Shown: positions 39,379-47,626 of the stretch, one piece after another
How the letters are laid out: the number at the start of each line of letters is the position of its first letter
Numbering within the stretch: position 1 is the stretch's first letter
Origin: CBDDFQ01 sp965227035
Lineage (GTDB): Bacteria > Pseudomonadota > Gammaproteobacteria > Burkholderiales > Burkholderiaceae_C
Reading direction: 5' to 3'
DNA length: 64,000 nt
NCBI GenBank assembly: GCA_965227035.1
Contig: OZ245724.1
Coordinates: forward strand, 1-64,000
Translations under genes and position numbers: made by a program
The notes under the pieces: generated by a model
What the model was told of the DNA's origin: nothing
What the model saw: the letters and a program-made list of their open reading frames with translations, nothing else
The model's database searches: none

Positions 39379-40830
39379 CTACCGTACCACCAGTTTCGGC
39401 AAGAGGGTAGGGGCACCGCTTTTGAGGAATTGCCCGTGTTTTTGGCCAACTCCACCGTACTCGTGAAACGCGCCGTCCCAGACGACCGCTCCACGACTGA
39501 GCGTCATGCCCGGCCATGCTTTCAATTGCATGCCTTCGTAAGGCGTGTAGTCGACCGCGTGATGCAAATCCGAGTTGCACAGTGTTACCTCGCGCTCATC
39601 CCAGATCACCAGATCGGCATCTCCACCGATGGCGATGGTTCCTTTCCTTGGATGCAGCCCGTAGGTTTTGGCGGGGTTGGTTGCCGTTAGTTCGACGAAC
39701 TTCTGAGGGGTGATCCGGCCCGCCAGTACTCCCTCCGAATAAAGGAGCGGCATCCGCGTCTCGATGCCCGGAACGCCATTAGGAATGTGGCGGAAAGCCA
39801 CTTCTTCACCGCCCGGTTTCTTGCCTTCGGGCGAATCGTAGTTGTAGGGCGAATGGTCCGACGAGAACACGGTGAACAGTCCGTCCGCCAACCCATCCCA
39901 GATGATTTGCTGGTTGGCCTTGTCTCGCGGCGGCGGGCTACAAATACACTTCGCGCCTTCGTAGCTATCGTCGATGCCCAGATCTTCCGCCGTGAGGAAC
40001 AGGTATTGCGGGCATGTTTCCGCCAGCACCCGCAAACCGTGTCCGCGAGCCCAGCGAATCTGCTCGACCGCCTCTTTGCCCGACACGTGCACGATCAGCA
40101 TCGGCACATCGACCAGCTCAGACAGGGCAATCGCGCGGTGCGTCGCTTCGCGCTCCACCATCAGTGGCCGAGCGAGCGCGTGGAATCGCGGGGCGATCAT
40201 GCCGCTGCCCTCGAGGCGCTTGGTGAGCCATTCGATGCAGTCGGCGTTTTCGGCGTGAATCATGGGCATTGCGCCGTGCTCTTTAGCTACAGCCAGAACG
40301 TCGAGAATCTGGCCGTCGTTCAGCTTCAGATCGTCGTAGGTCATGTACATCTTGAACGAGGTGTAGCCCTCGCGAATCAACTGCGGCAACTCGTTCTTCA
40401 GCACCTCTTCGGTCGGGTCGCTCACGATCAGGTGAAACGCGTAATCGATATGAGCCTTGCCTTCGGCGCGGCGGTGATAGTCGTCGACCGCTTCGCGCAG
40501 GGAATGGCCTTTTTGCTGCGCTGCAAAAGGAATGACCGTGGTGGTGCCGCCGCAAGCTGCGGAGCGTGTGCCGGTATCGAAGTTGTCTGCAGACACGATG
40601 GGTTCTGCCGACGGCTGGTCGAGGTGGCAGTGCCCGTCGACGCCCCCTGGAGTGACGACGCGTCTCGCCGCGTCTATCTCGCGAGCGCCCGGCGCGAGTG
40701 CGAGGCCCATCTGAACGACGACGCCGTCCTTTATGGCAATGTCGCAAAGAATCTGATCGCTCGCTGTGGTGGCCAGGGCGTTGCGTATGACGAGGTCGAA
40801 AGTAGCCGGGGAATGAATTTGATCGCTCAT
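39379..40830 (-). CDS. Dihydropyrimidinase/D-hydantoinase-family cyclic amidohydrolase
   Basis: 483 residues from ATG 40830. Metal-site landmarks: His67 and His69 in VDGHCHLDQP, Lys160 in GYTSFKMYMTYDD (the carbamylated lysine of this family), His192 in PMIHAENADC, a further His in LIVHVSGKEA, and Asp in VFSSDHSPYNYD. It opens cyclic amide rings such as hydantoins or dihydropyrimidines. Divergent from it is a maleate-isomerase/racemase-family gene, a combination seen in hydantoin-processing clusters; no carbamoylase is visible. The shared promoter holds three 14-bp repeats. Confidence 0.9.
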   Translation of the reverse strand: MSDQIHSPATFDLVIRNALATTASDQILCDIAIKDGVVVQMGLALAPGAREIDAARRVVTPGGVDGHCHLDQPSAEPIVSADNFDTGTRSAACGGTTTVIPFAAQQKGHSLREAVDDYHRRAEGKAHIDYAFHLIVSDPTEEVLKNELPQLIREGYTSFKMYMTYDDLKLNDGQILDVLAVAKEHGAMPMIHAENADCIEWLTKRLEGSGMIAPRFHALARPLMVEREATHRAIALSELVDVPMLIVHVSGKEAVEQIRWARGHGLRVLAETCPQYLFLTAEDLGIDDSYEGAKCICSPPPRDKANQQIIWDGLADGLFTVFSSDHSPYNYDSPEGKKPGGEEVAFRHIPNGVPGIETRMPLLYSEGVLAGRITPQKFVELTATNPAKTYGLHPRKGTIAIGGDADLVIWDEREVTLCNSDLHHAVDYTPYEGMQLKAWPGMTLSRGAVVWDGAFHEYGGVGQKHGQFLKSGAPTLLPKLVVR

Positions 40831-40917
40831 GGTGTCTCGAATGGTGGAGCCGTTTGAAATCTGACGATGTGTGCTGCCGAGGCTTGCATAAATCATTCCT
40901 GCTGGCACGGATCTCGC

Positions 40918-40959
40918 AAGTCGGCACGTGCAAGTCAGTACGTGCAAGTTAGTACGCGC
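40918..40959. repeat. Three 14-bp direct repeats in a divergent promoter
   Basis: AAGTCGGCACGTGC, AAGTCAGTACGTGC and AAGTTAGTACGCGC follow each other without gaps. The first contains the palindrome GCACGTGC. They lie 88 bp from the hydantoinase start and 71 bp from the isomerase start. Spacing of 14 bp and central dyads suggest a regulator array (inference). Confidence 0.75.
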
Positions 40960-41029
40960 AAGACCGTATTCTCAAATCCGTATCTTCTTTGAATTTCCCG
41001 AAACACATAAATAAGCAGGAGGCGAATCG

Positions 41030-41779
41030 ATGAGTTCCCCGGAAAAACGAACATTGCTGGGCATGTTGACCCCGTCGTCCAACACGGTGCTGGAGCCGGT
41101 GACCTCGGCCATGCTTGCCGAATTACCCGAAGCCAGCGCGCATTTCTCCCGCTTCGCGGTGACCCAGATCGGGCTGTCCAAAGACGCGCTCGCGCAGTTC
41201 AATCAAACCGAAATTCTCAACGCCGCAACGCTTTTGTCGCACGCCAAGTGCGAGGTGATCGGGTGGAGCGGTACATCGGCTGGCTGGCTCGGTTTCGACA
41301 TGGATCGCAAGCTTTGCGAAGCGATCGAGGAACGGACCGGCGCGAAAGCCTGCACTTCGGTGCTCGCGATCAACGAGATTTTTCAGCGGACGGACGTGAA
41401 GCGATTCGGACTCGTCTCGCCCTACCTGGACGACGTGCAATCGCGCATCATCGCCAACTATGCGGCGGAAGGATTCAAGTGCGTCGGCGAGCGGCATCTG
41501 CGCCATGAGGACAACTTTTCGTTCTCCGAAGTGACGCAAGACCAGATTCGGCAGATGTGCCGCGATGTCATGAAATCTCCGGGCGATCAGCGTCCGGATG
41601 CAATCACGATTTTCTGCACCAACTTGCGCGGCGGCCCGCTCGTGGCGGAGATCGAAGCCGAACTTGGCATACCGGTCTACGACAGCGTGGCCACGGTGGT
41701 GTGGAAGTCGCTTCAGCTTGCGGGAATCGACACGCGAAGGGTCAAGCGCTGGGGGCGGCTATTCCAGGAAGTGCGCTGA
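41030..41779 (+). CDS. Maleate cis-trans isomerase / arylmalonate decarboxylase-family protein
   Basis: 249 residues. GGAGG precedes the ATG at 41030. Landmarks of maleate isomerases: LLGMLTPSSNTVLEPVTSAM, the first-lobe position reads WSGTSAGWLGFDMDRKLCEA, and the second lobe has ITIFCTNLRGGPLVAEIEAE with the conserved Cys. The usual first catalytic cysteine seems replaced in GWSGTSAG, where maleate isomerases also vary, so racemase activity is unlikely. It is divergent from the hydantoinase. Possible substrates are maleate-like or malonate-like acids. Confidence 0.85.
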   Translation: MSSPEKRTLLGMLTPSSNTVLEPVTSAMLAELPEASAHFSRFAVTQIGLSKDALAQFNQTEILNAATLLSHAKCEVIGWSGTSAGWLGFDMDRKLCEAIEERTGAKACTSVLAINEIFQRTDVKRFGLVSPYLDDVQSRIIANYAAEGFKCVGERHLRHEDNFSFSEVTQDQIRQMCRDVMKSPGDQRPDAITIFCTNLRGGPLVAEIEAELGIPVYDSVATVVWKSLQLAGIDTRRVKRWGRLFQEVR

Positions 41780-41824
41780 AACCCTGCATTGCTGTTGGCC
41801 GGTCCGACGTGCCAAAATTTCTGC

Positions 41825-42274
41825 ATGTCACAAGATCAAAACCAATCGGGTCAGCAACCAACGAATCAGCAATCCACGAATGCCGCTTCCGGCTACGCGG
41901 GCGACATCACTCCAAAGCAGGCCTACGACTGGTGGAAATCTGGAGAGGCGGTTCTGATCGACGTGCGATCGGATGCCGAACGCGAGTGGGTCGGCTTCGT
42001 TCCGGGTGCGGTGGCAGCTGCGTGGAAGCAGTGGCCTGGCATGGTCATGAATCCGAACTTCGACGAGACGGTCGTTGCAAATGCCGACGGTAAAAAGGTG
42101 CTCATGCTCTGCCGTAGTGGTGTTCGCTCCATTGCCGCTGCGAAACGCGCTACCGAGTTGGGATTGCAGGCCTTCAACATCCTCGAAGGGTTCGAGGGCG
42201 ACCCCGACGAGTCGGCTCATCGCGGCTTGAAGGGCGGCTGGCGGATGCACGGCCTACCTTGGAAGCAGAACTAG
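41825..42274 (+). CDS. Rhodanese-like sulfurtransferase domain protein
   Basis: 149 residues. A Gln/Asn-rich N-terminal tail (1-24) precedes a single rhodanese domain: ITPKQAYDWWKSGEAVLIDV, RSDAEREWVGFVPGA, and the active-site loop LMLCRSGVRSIAAA with the catalytic Cys. The C-terminal FEGDPDESAHRGLKGGWRMH is typical of the small rhodaneses of betaproteobacteria. It carries sulfane sulfur in the cytoplasm; the acceptor is unknown. A strong hairpin starts at its stop codon. Confidence 0.9.
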   Translation: MSQDQNQSGQQPTNQQSTNAASGYAGDITPKQAYDWWKSGEAVLIDVRSDAEREWVGFVPGAVAAAWKQWPGMVMNPNFDETVVANADGKKVLMLCRSGVRSIAAAKRATELGLQAFNILEGFEGDPDESAHRGLKGGWRMHGLPWKQN

Positions 42275-42306
42275 AACGGCGAACGCGCCCCACGCATTCG
42301 CCGTTC
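42274..42306 (+). terminator. Strong hairpin at the rhodanese stop, terminator-like without T-tract
   Basis: GAACGGCGAA (42274-42283) pairs with TTCGCCGTTC (42297-42306). After one mismatch three more pairs (GCG/CGC) follow, around a 5-nt loop. The stem is very GC-rich, but no T-run follows. It may stop transcription in either direction or protect the mRNA 3' end. Confidence 0.4.
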
Positions 42307-42442
42307 GGCGTATTGCAAGCGATGCACAAGTCATGACCATCCAGTAACTGTCGAGTCGGGCATGTATGTTTGTCGCAACTGCCGAGCCACGACAAATAAA
42401 TCGAAAGTATCTATTTCTACCGGATTGACTGAAGCAATTTGA

Positions 42443-43765
42443 GTGGTGACGCCAAACCGGACGTTTGTCGCACGGGTTTATCAGGGGGCGCCATTAGACT
42501 TGTATGCAATTCGAGGCCCCTCAGGCGGCCCGACCTCCCTTGGAGCTGATTTGGATACCGTCTTTAAAGATACCGTTACGGGCCACTCGACGCTCGATGT
42601 TCATCGTGTGCGTGCGCCTGCGCTTCACGGCGATGTGCCCCGGCATGTCGCGTCGACCGAACCATGGATCGGCGGAGCGCTAGCGGTCTTCTCGATCTGG
42701 CTGTATGCAATCGCCTTTCGTGGCGCACCGGTTCTTATCGTCTATGCGGTGATTGCAGCTGCAATTACGGCCTGGAGCTACGTTCAGCCCGCTCGCTTTC
42801 AGATCATGCTGGCTGGCCGGGCGGCCGCTTTCGTTCTTCTCGCGCTGGGCGTTCAGGTCTACACCCATCTCGACCCAGCGGACGCGCCGTTCGCTTCGCG
42901 CTTTTTCTATCTGTTCGTGGTGCCGACCGTGCTTTACGCCTATCTGCTGCGACCGAAATTCGCGGTATCGCTGCTGGTCGTGAGTTGTCTGGCGTTCCTT
43001 ATGCCGATTGCGATATCGATGCCGTCGACCCTGATGGGTGAAATTGGAGTTCGAGGGAGCTTCATGATCATCTTTTCGGTGGCCGTGATTCGTATCGCGA
43101 TCGTCCTGCGTCGTACCGACGATTTGCTGGAAGCGCGTCGGGTCGATGCCAACACCGGCATGCTGAACGAATACGGAATCCTCGATCATGGTGCAGAGCT
43201 TTGGGCCAACTGCCGCGAGACCAACGACCCCTGCACGCTGGTCTTCATCGACATTCCGGATCTGCGCAACCTGAGATCGCTCTACGACTCTCAAACTGCC
43301 CGCGTCGGTTTCGACACGGTTCACAACATGATTGCCGACCTCGAAGGCCCGCGCGTGTTGATCGCACGTCTGCGTACCTCGCGATTTGCGCTTCTCGTGC
43401 CTGGCTACACCGAGTCGCGCACGACCGAATTGCTTCGCGAGCGCTTTGGCTTCCCCTCGAAAATCGAGATCGACGATCACGATATCGAAATGATTTTCCC
43501 GGTCGAATTTCACGCGGTCGACAACGAGGGAAGCACGCTTCCTTTCACGGAAATTTTCTCGGTCGAGCAGGACAGGCTCGAGCGAAATCTGCACAAGCCG
43601 CAACCCGTGCCGAAAAAATTCGGACCGGTTGCAGTCACCCCCGCAACCCTCGCAGCCGATGCGGCGGCGGCAGCACTCGCAGCACGCGAGCGCATCAAAA
43701 TGCAGGCCGATGAAGACTGGCGCGAAGACCAGTCTCCACCAACCGTTCCTGTAGGCGATCATTAG
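42443..43765 (+). CDS. Membrane protein with degenerate GGDEF domain
   Basis: 440 residues; the GTG at 42443 (or the next codon, GTG 42446) is the only plausible start upstream of the first helix, so the N-terminus is uncertain. Residues about 75-225 hold six hydrophobic segments. Residues about 230-340 follow the GGDEF layout: RVDANTGMLNEYGILDHGAE at the place of D-x-LTGLxNR, CTLVFIDIPDLRNLRSLYDS at the place of LxxxDIDxFKxxND, and RLRTSRFALLVPG where the GGDEF signature should be. The catalytic Gly-Gly-Asp/Glu-Glu-Phe is absent, so it cannot make c-di-GMP; it may bind nucleotide or partners. The C-terminus is Ala-rich and charged. It lies 90 bp upstream of the autoinducer synthase gene. Confidence 0.7.
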   Translation: MVTPNRTFVARVYQGAPLDLYAIRGPSGGPTSLGADLDTVFKDTVTGHSTLDVHRVRAPALHGDVPRHVASTEPWIGGALAVFSIWLYAIAFRGAPVLIVYAVIAAAITAWSYVQPARFQIMLAGRAAAFVLLALGVQVYTHLDPADAPFASRFFYLFVVPTVLYAYLLRPKFAVSLLVVSCLAFLMPIAISMPSTLMGEIGVRGSFMIIFSVAVIRIAIVLRRTDDLLEARRVDANTGMLNEYGILDHGAELWANCRETNDPCTLVFIDIPDLRNLRSLYDSQTARVGFDTVHNMIADLEGPRVLIARLRTSRFALLVPGYTESRTTELLRERFGFPSKIEIDDHDIEMIFPVEFHAVDNEGSTLPFTEIFSVEQDRLERNLHKPQPVPKKFGPVAVTPATLAADAAAAALAARERIKMQADEDWREDQSPPTVPVGDH

Positions 43766-43771
43766 TCGCGC

Positions 43772-43795
43772 CGTCCTGTCACCAATGACAGGACG
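43772..43795 (+). promoter_or_regulatory. Perfect 10-bp hairpin upstream of the autoinducer synthase gene
   Basis: CGTCCTGTCA (43772-43781) and TGACAGGACG (43786-43795) pair perfectly around a CCAA loop. The element starts 6 bp after the stop of the GGDEF-like gene and ends 60 bp before the synthase ATG. No T-tract follows. It may be an operator, or an RNA structure separating the two genes. Confidence 0.5.
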
Positions 43796-43855
43796 AGGGA
43801 GCTCACACAGAGCTTTGTTCCATTCAATGCGATACCCATTTTTTAAAAGGTATCC

Positions 43856-45151
43856 ATGGAACTCACTCTCGATTTTTCTTCCGACAACGTCTCCGGCGTC
43901 GACAACTTCCCGACCGACGATCGATGCAAGTTCGATCCACCTTTGTCGCTTCAACTCGAGCAGCGAATCGCGCGCGACTTCACACCCAGGTGGCATGAAC
44001 AGTGGGGCGGAAAGTTCGTGCTGCACGGCGCGACTCCACCCGGTCCCGATGCAGTTCGACTCGACGGCAACGATTACCTGGGTCTCACCGGGCACCCGGA
44101 AATAATCGCGGCACAAATCGCAAGCCTTCCGCGCAACGAGTCGTTCGTGATTCAGTCGGGCGCCTTCGTTGCAAAGACAAACCCGATCTACGCGCTCGAA
44201 ACCGGACTTGCCAATTGGCTCGGCAAAGAAGACGTTTTGATTTGCCAGTCGGGGTACGCCGCGAACATCGGGCTTTTGCAAACCATCGCCGATGCCCAAA
44301 CGCCGGTGTACGTGGACACGCTTGCGCATGCATCTTTATGGGAGGGAGTTCATGCAGCGCGAGCGACGCCGCGGGCATTTCGGCACAACGACGCGGTCCA
44401 CCTCGATCGGGTCATGACCGCAAACGGCCCGGGGCTGGTGCTTGTCGATTCCATCTACAGCACGACAGGTGCCGTGTGTCCTCTGGAACGCATCATCGAG
44501 GTTGCAGAAAAGCACGGCAGCATGATTCTTGTCGACGAATCGCATTCGATAGGAACGCATGGTCCGGAAGGTGCGGGAGTTTGCGCGGCGTTGGGGTTGA
44601 CTTCGCGGGTTCACTTCATCACGGCGAGTCTTGCGAAGGCGTTTGCCGGACGCGCCGGATTTTTCACGCTGCCGAAATCTCTCCGCTATTACATGCTCTG
44701 CACCAGCTTTCCGAACGTATTCAGCTCCTGCCTTTTGCCGCATGAAGTGGCGGGTCTTGCAGCCACCTTCGAAGTTATCAAGCGAAGTGAAGACGGACGG
44801 GAACGATTGCGCAAGCTGACACGTCGCCTTAGAGGCAGTTTGATGGAGATGGGCTATCCGATCGGGCACGGTACCGAGCAGATCATTTCGCTCGAGGCAG
44901 GGCCGGAGGTCGACACGCTTGCAATGCGCGACCATTTCGAAAAACGCGGTGTGTTCGGTGCGGTGTTCTGCGCCCCGGCAACGGCACGAAATCGTTCGAT
45001 GCTGCGATGGACTCTCTGCGCGGCCATGACCGACGCAGAAGTCGATCACATCGAAACTGTCGCTAAAGAGGTCGCTGCGCTGGTTCGCCCGTGGACCTGG
45101 CCGATTGCCCGGCGCATGAAAACGTGGGCCGGCGCTTCGTCTCAATCCTGA
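43856..45151 (+). CDS. cqsA: Alpha-hydroxyketone autoinducer synthase (CqsA/LqsA/JqsA type)
   Basis: 431 residues. A PLP-dependent enzyme of the alpha-oxoamine synthase fold that condenses an acyl-CoA with a small amine donor to make CAI-1/LAI-1-type signals. Landmarks: RLDGNDYLGLTGHPEIIAAQ, QSGYAANIGLLQTI, His158, Asp227 in ILVDESHSIGTHGPEGAG, and PLP Lys261 in TASLAKAFAGRAGFF, the exact CqsA-like lysine context. BioF and Kbl, the nearest alternatives, have different surroundings at these sites. The convergent response regulator and the kinase behind it complete an AHK quorum-sensing set, which strongly supports the call. Its last 10 bp overlap the 3' end of the regulator gene. Confidence 0.88.
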   Translation: MELTLDFSSDNVSGVDNFPTDDRCKFDPPLSLQLEQRIARDFTPRWHEQWGGKFVLHGATPPGPDAVRLDGNDYLGLTGHPEIIAAQIASLPRNESFVIQSGAFVAKTNPIYALETGLANWLGKEDVLICQSGYAANIGLLQTIADAQTPVYVDTLAHASLWEGVHAARATPRAFRHNDAVHLDRVMTANGPGLVLVDSIYSTTGAVCPLERIIEVAEKHGSMILVDESHSIGTHGPEGAGVCAALGLTSRVHFITASLAKAFAGRAGFFTLPKSLRYYMLCTSFPNVFSSCLLPHEVAGLAATFEVIKRSEDGRERLRKLTRRLRGSLMEMGYPIGHGTEQIISLEAGPEVDTLAMRDHFEKRGVFGAVFCAPATARNRSMLRWTLCAAMTDAEVDHIETVAKEVAALVRPWTWPIARRMKTWAGASSQS

Positions 45152-46119
45152 ACGATGCGCGGTGGCTGCGATTCCAGCCACGTGCCGTAGTTGTGATTCT
45201 GATCCAGCGAAAAATCTTCCGGGAGCGTGAACAGCGCTCCCAGCAAAGTGCCTTCGCGCCCGATTGGAATCGCAGGGCGTAACTGAGGTGCCCCATCGAG
45301 CTGCAGCGATTGCCGCAGTTCGATGTCCGGCAGCTTGCGGCCCTGCGCGATCTCTTTGGTCTCGAACGAGCTCATGCCGGCAGCAGTCGCAAGGTCTGCA
45401 AGATCGCGCAGACCATCCACGGTTTCGAGCGCGAGCCAATGAATCGCACCATGCGCATCGATTCCGATAATGCCGAAGGGAGCGCCGATGACGACATGCT
45501 CGACCCAGGTCGAGGTGAGTTTTTCCGACAGGTCGCGCGTCACCGACGGCACACGAAGAATCGACGTTTGTTCGGGAGAAAGCGTCGATCGCCAAATTTG
45601 TGAATGTCGGGCATTGCCAGCCGACATCAGCCAGTGCACCGCATCGATCAGTCGCTTGGAAACGTCCGAGCTTTGCTTGGCAATGAACTGCTCGATCAAC
45701 CCGCGATTGAATGCATTGACGGCCACCTGCTCATCGGCCTGACCGGTTAGAAGAATGCGGCTGCCGGGCCAATTCACAAGTTCACCGAGAACCTGAAGAC
45801 CGTCCATTGCCGGCATGGAGTAGTCGACCACGCAAACCTTCACCAGATCGTACCGGCGGGTGTTGGTTTCCCAGTATTCGAGAATCTGCGGGATCAGCGG
45901 CGTGCCTGCGCGCCAGGCGTCGATGATCCGTTGCTGATCCCACGCATCGGTCTCCCATGCGGGCGGTTCCTGCTGGAGCTTGTTGATGAAATCGGTGGGA
46001 CGCAAATAGAACTTCACGTTCCAGTTGGCCGGCAACACCAGCGCAAGCATTTCCAGATAATCCGGATCGTCGTCGAGGAAGGCAACCGAACCGGCGGATT
46101 GAAACAATGGAAAGCTCAT
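45142..46119 (-). CDS. LqsR/JqsR-like response regulator
   Basis: 325 residues. The receiver domain has acidic residues Asp16-18 (AFLDDDPD), phospho-acceptor Asp99 (KVCVVDYSMPAMDGLQVLGE), Thr125 (RILLTGQADE) and Lys148 (FIAKQS). Some 40 extra residues lie between the acidic pocket and Asp99, so the phospho-site is unusually late; LqsR of Legionella is similar, with Asp108 (from memory). The C-terminal 150 residues are not a known DNA-binding domain. They include HVVIGAPFGIIGIDAHGAIH and an IGREGTLLGALFTLPEDF stretch. The kinase gene follows upstream on the same strand at 100 bp. Confidence 0.85.
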   Translation of the reverse strand: MSFPLFQSAGSVAFLDDDPDYLEMLALVLPANWNVKFYLRPTDFINKLQQEPPAWETDAWDQQRIIDAWRAGTPLIPQILEYWETNTRRYDLVKVCVVDYSMPAMDGLQVLGELVNWPGSRILLTGQADEQVAVNAFNRGLIEQFIAKQSSDVSKRLIDAVHWLMSAGNARHSQIWRSTLSPEQTSILRVPSVTRDLSEKLTSTWVEHVVIGAPFGIIGIDAHGAIHWLALETVDGLRDLADLATAAGMSSFETKEIAQGRKLPDIELRQSLQLDGAPQLRPAIPIGREGTLLGALFTLPEDFSLDQNHNYGTWLESQPPRIVQD

Positions 46120-46219
46120 GGATGAAGGCCCGTCGTTCTGGTTTTGGTATCGGTACTGGTATCGGAAATGGTGTTATCGGCTGAATCTAATTTACATGCA
46201 CGAGGCGAGCGAGGTGTAG

Positions 46220-47506
46220 TCATTCGTCGCTTCCACGCGTCGAGAGCGGAATGACGATGGTGAACGTCGCGCCCTGTCCCGGGGTCGATGCCACCCGGAT
46301 GAATCCGCCCACGGTCTGAACAACCCGTTTGCAAAACGGAAGCCCAAGGCCGTGGCCAGCGCCTTTGTCGGTCGAGAAAAACAATTCGAAGATCCGGTTG
46401 CGATGCGCCGCATCCAGACCGCGCCCGCGATCGCTCACGACGATGTGCCCGCGCATCTGCAATACGCCTACTTCAACGGTGAGGTCGCCCGGTGCCAGCG
46501 ACGAGTTCGCCGCGGCCAGCGACTTGAACGCGTTCTTCAGCAGGTTGTCGATGACTTGCGCGAACAGGGCGGGAGAGCATCGGAAGAAGAAGTCGCGATG
46601 CACACGCAAATTCACGCATTCGCGCTCGCGCGTGCTTCTGTAGGGGTAGTTGAAAACCGCTTCCCTCACCAGTTGCGAGGCCGATGTCGTTTCTTTATGA
46701 GTGGGCAGCCGGGTCAAACGCGCATTGGCGATTTGCGTGTCGATCTGCCGGTTCATGTTTCGCACCACCACATGCAGTCGTTGCGACAGACGATCGAGCC
46801 GCTCCGACACGACCCCTCCATCGGGAGTCCGCGATTCGCCACGAAGCGCATCGCCGACCAGCGACATCGTGGACAGCGGCGTACGCAACTCGTGCGCCAT
46901 GATGCCGATCGTGTTGAGCGTTTGCTGCAGTTGCCCCCGACGCAAATTCGCAGACGAGAAGCCCAGCGCGAAGGCGGTGAACCATGCAAACGCGATGATC
47001 ACCGCATTCACGCTCACCTGTTCGAGGGTCATCGGCGGCGTGGCCGGTCCGAGCAGATCGAACAGCACCCAGCCCAGAATGCCGCCGAACGCAGTGCCAA
47101 GCGTGGCCAGCCGCCAGTCGGTGATGTGATAGTAGATAAGGATCATGGCGGAGACACTGGCCAGCCAGACCGTGTTGCCGCTATTGCAGAAGTACATCCA
47201 GCTGAACATGAGCGGCAGCTGGATGAAGCAGTTCAGGCTGAAAAGTACCCGAGTCGCCTTGGACGAGATGTCGGCGCTCCACATGTCGAACAGGAATGGC
47301 AGGCTCAGAATGCTCAGGCTCATGCGCAGCCAAAGGTTCTCGAAAGGCTGGGGCAGCCAGACTTTCCAGATCCACCCGAAGAGGGGGTGACCGAACATCA
47401 GCAGAAGGCCGATGCACTTGAGACGCCACCGCGACGGATGAAGGATGGCTTCGAGAGGTGCGTTGACGAGTTCGTCACGAGCTCGGATCAACCACGGCAT
47501 ACGCAT
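46220..47506 (-). CDS. Membrane sensor histidine kinase, CqsS/LqsS/JqsS type
   Basis: About 428 residues; starts at 47506, 47500 or the GTG at 47569 are possible. The N-terminal half has six membrane helices. Its opening LMFGHPLFGWIWKVWLPQPF and ENLWLRMSLSILSLPFLF resemble the CqsS sensor region. The kinase core has the H-box GIMAHELRTPLSTM (His near residue 205), N-box QVIDNLLKNAFKSL, G1 VVSDRGRGLDAAH and the F/G2 region ELFFSTDKGAGHGLGLPFCK. Unlike Vibrio CqsS there is no attached receiver domain, as in LqsS. It probably detects the hydroxyketone made by the nearby synthase and phosphorylates the adjacent regulator. Confidence 0.87.
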   Translation of the reverse strand: MRMPWLIRARDELVNAPLEAILHPSRWRLKCIGLLLMFGHPLFGWIWKVWLPQPFENLWLRMSLSILSLPFLFDMWSADISSKATRVLFSLNCFIQLPLMFSWMYFCNSGNTVWLASVSAMILIYYHITDWRLATLGTAFGGILGWVLFDLLGPATPPMTLEQVSVNAVIIAFAWFTAFALGFSSANLRRGQLQQTLNTIGIMAHELRTPLSTMSLVGDALRGESRTPDGGVVSERLDRLSQRLHVVVRNMNRQIDTQIANARLTRLPTHKETTSASQLVREAVFNYPYRSTRERECVNLRVHRDFFFRCSPALFAQVIDNLLKNAFKSLAAANSSLAPGDLTVEVGVLQMRGHIVVSDRGRGLDAAHRNRIFELFFSTDKGAGHGLGLPFCKRVVQTVGGFIRVASTPGQGATFTIVIPLSTRGSDE

Positions 47507-47626
47507 GGCCAGTAAGGGCCAGCCACCCCGCCAGAACCTGCGGGTTCGCCACGAAGACGTATGTTGCACGGGTGTACCAGTCGTGAGACAAGCGTGTTAT
47601 TGTCCCGCCTCGTATGAAGCTCAGCC

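Noticed and set aside
39787..40857. Plus-strand open frame of 356 codons
   Set aside because: It is antisense to the hydantoinase gene; no coding signature.
42443..43765. Active diguanylate cyclase
   Set aside because: The GGDEF catalytic signature is replaced by residues that cannot coordinate metal and GTP.
42680..44329. Minus-strand open frame of 549 codons
   Set aside because: It is antisense to the GGDEF-like and CqsA genes, with His/Arg/Asp-rich noise and no family match.
46352..47515. Plus-strand open frame of 387 codons
   Set aside because: It is antisense to the histidine kinase gene, which has complete H, N and G boxes.
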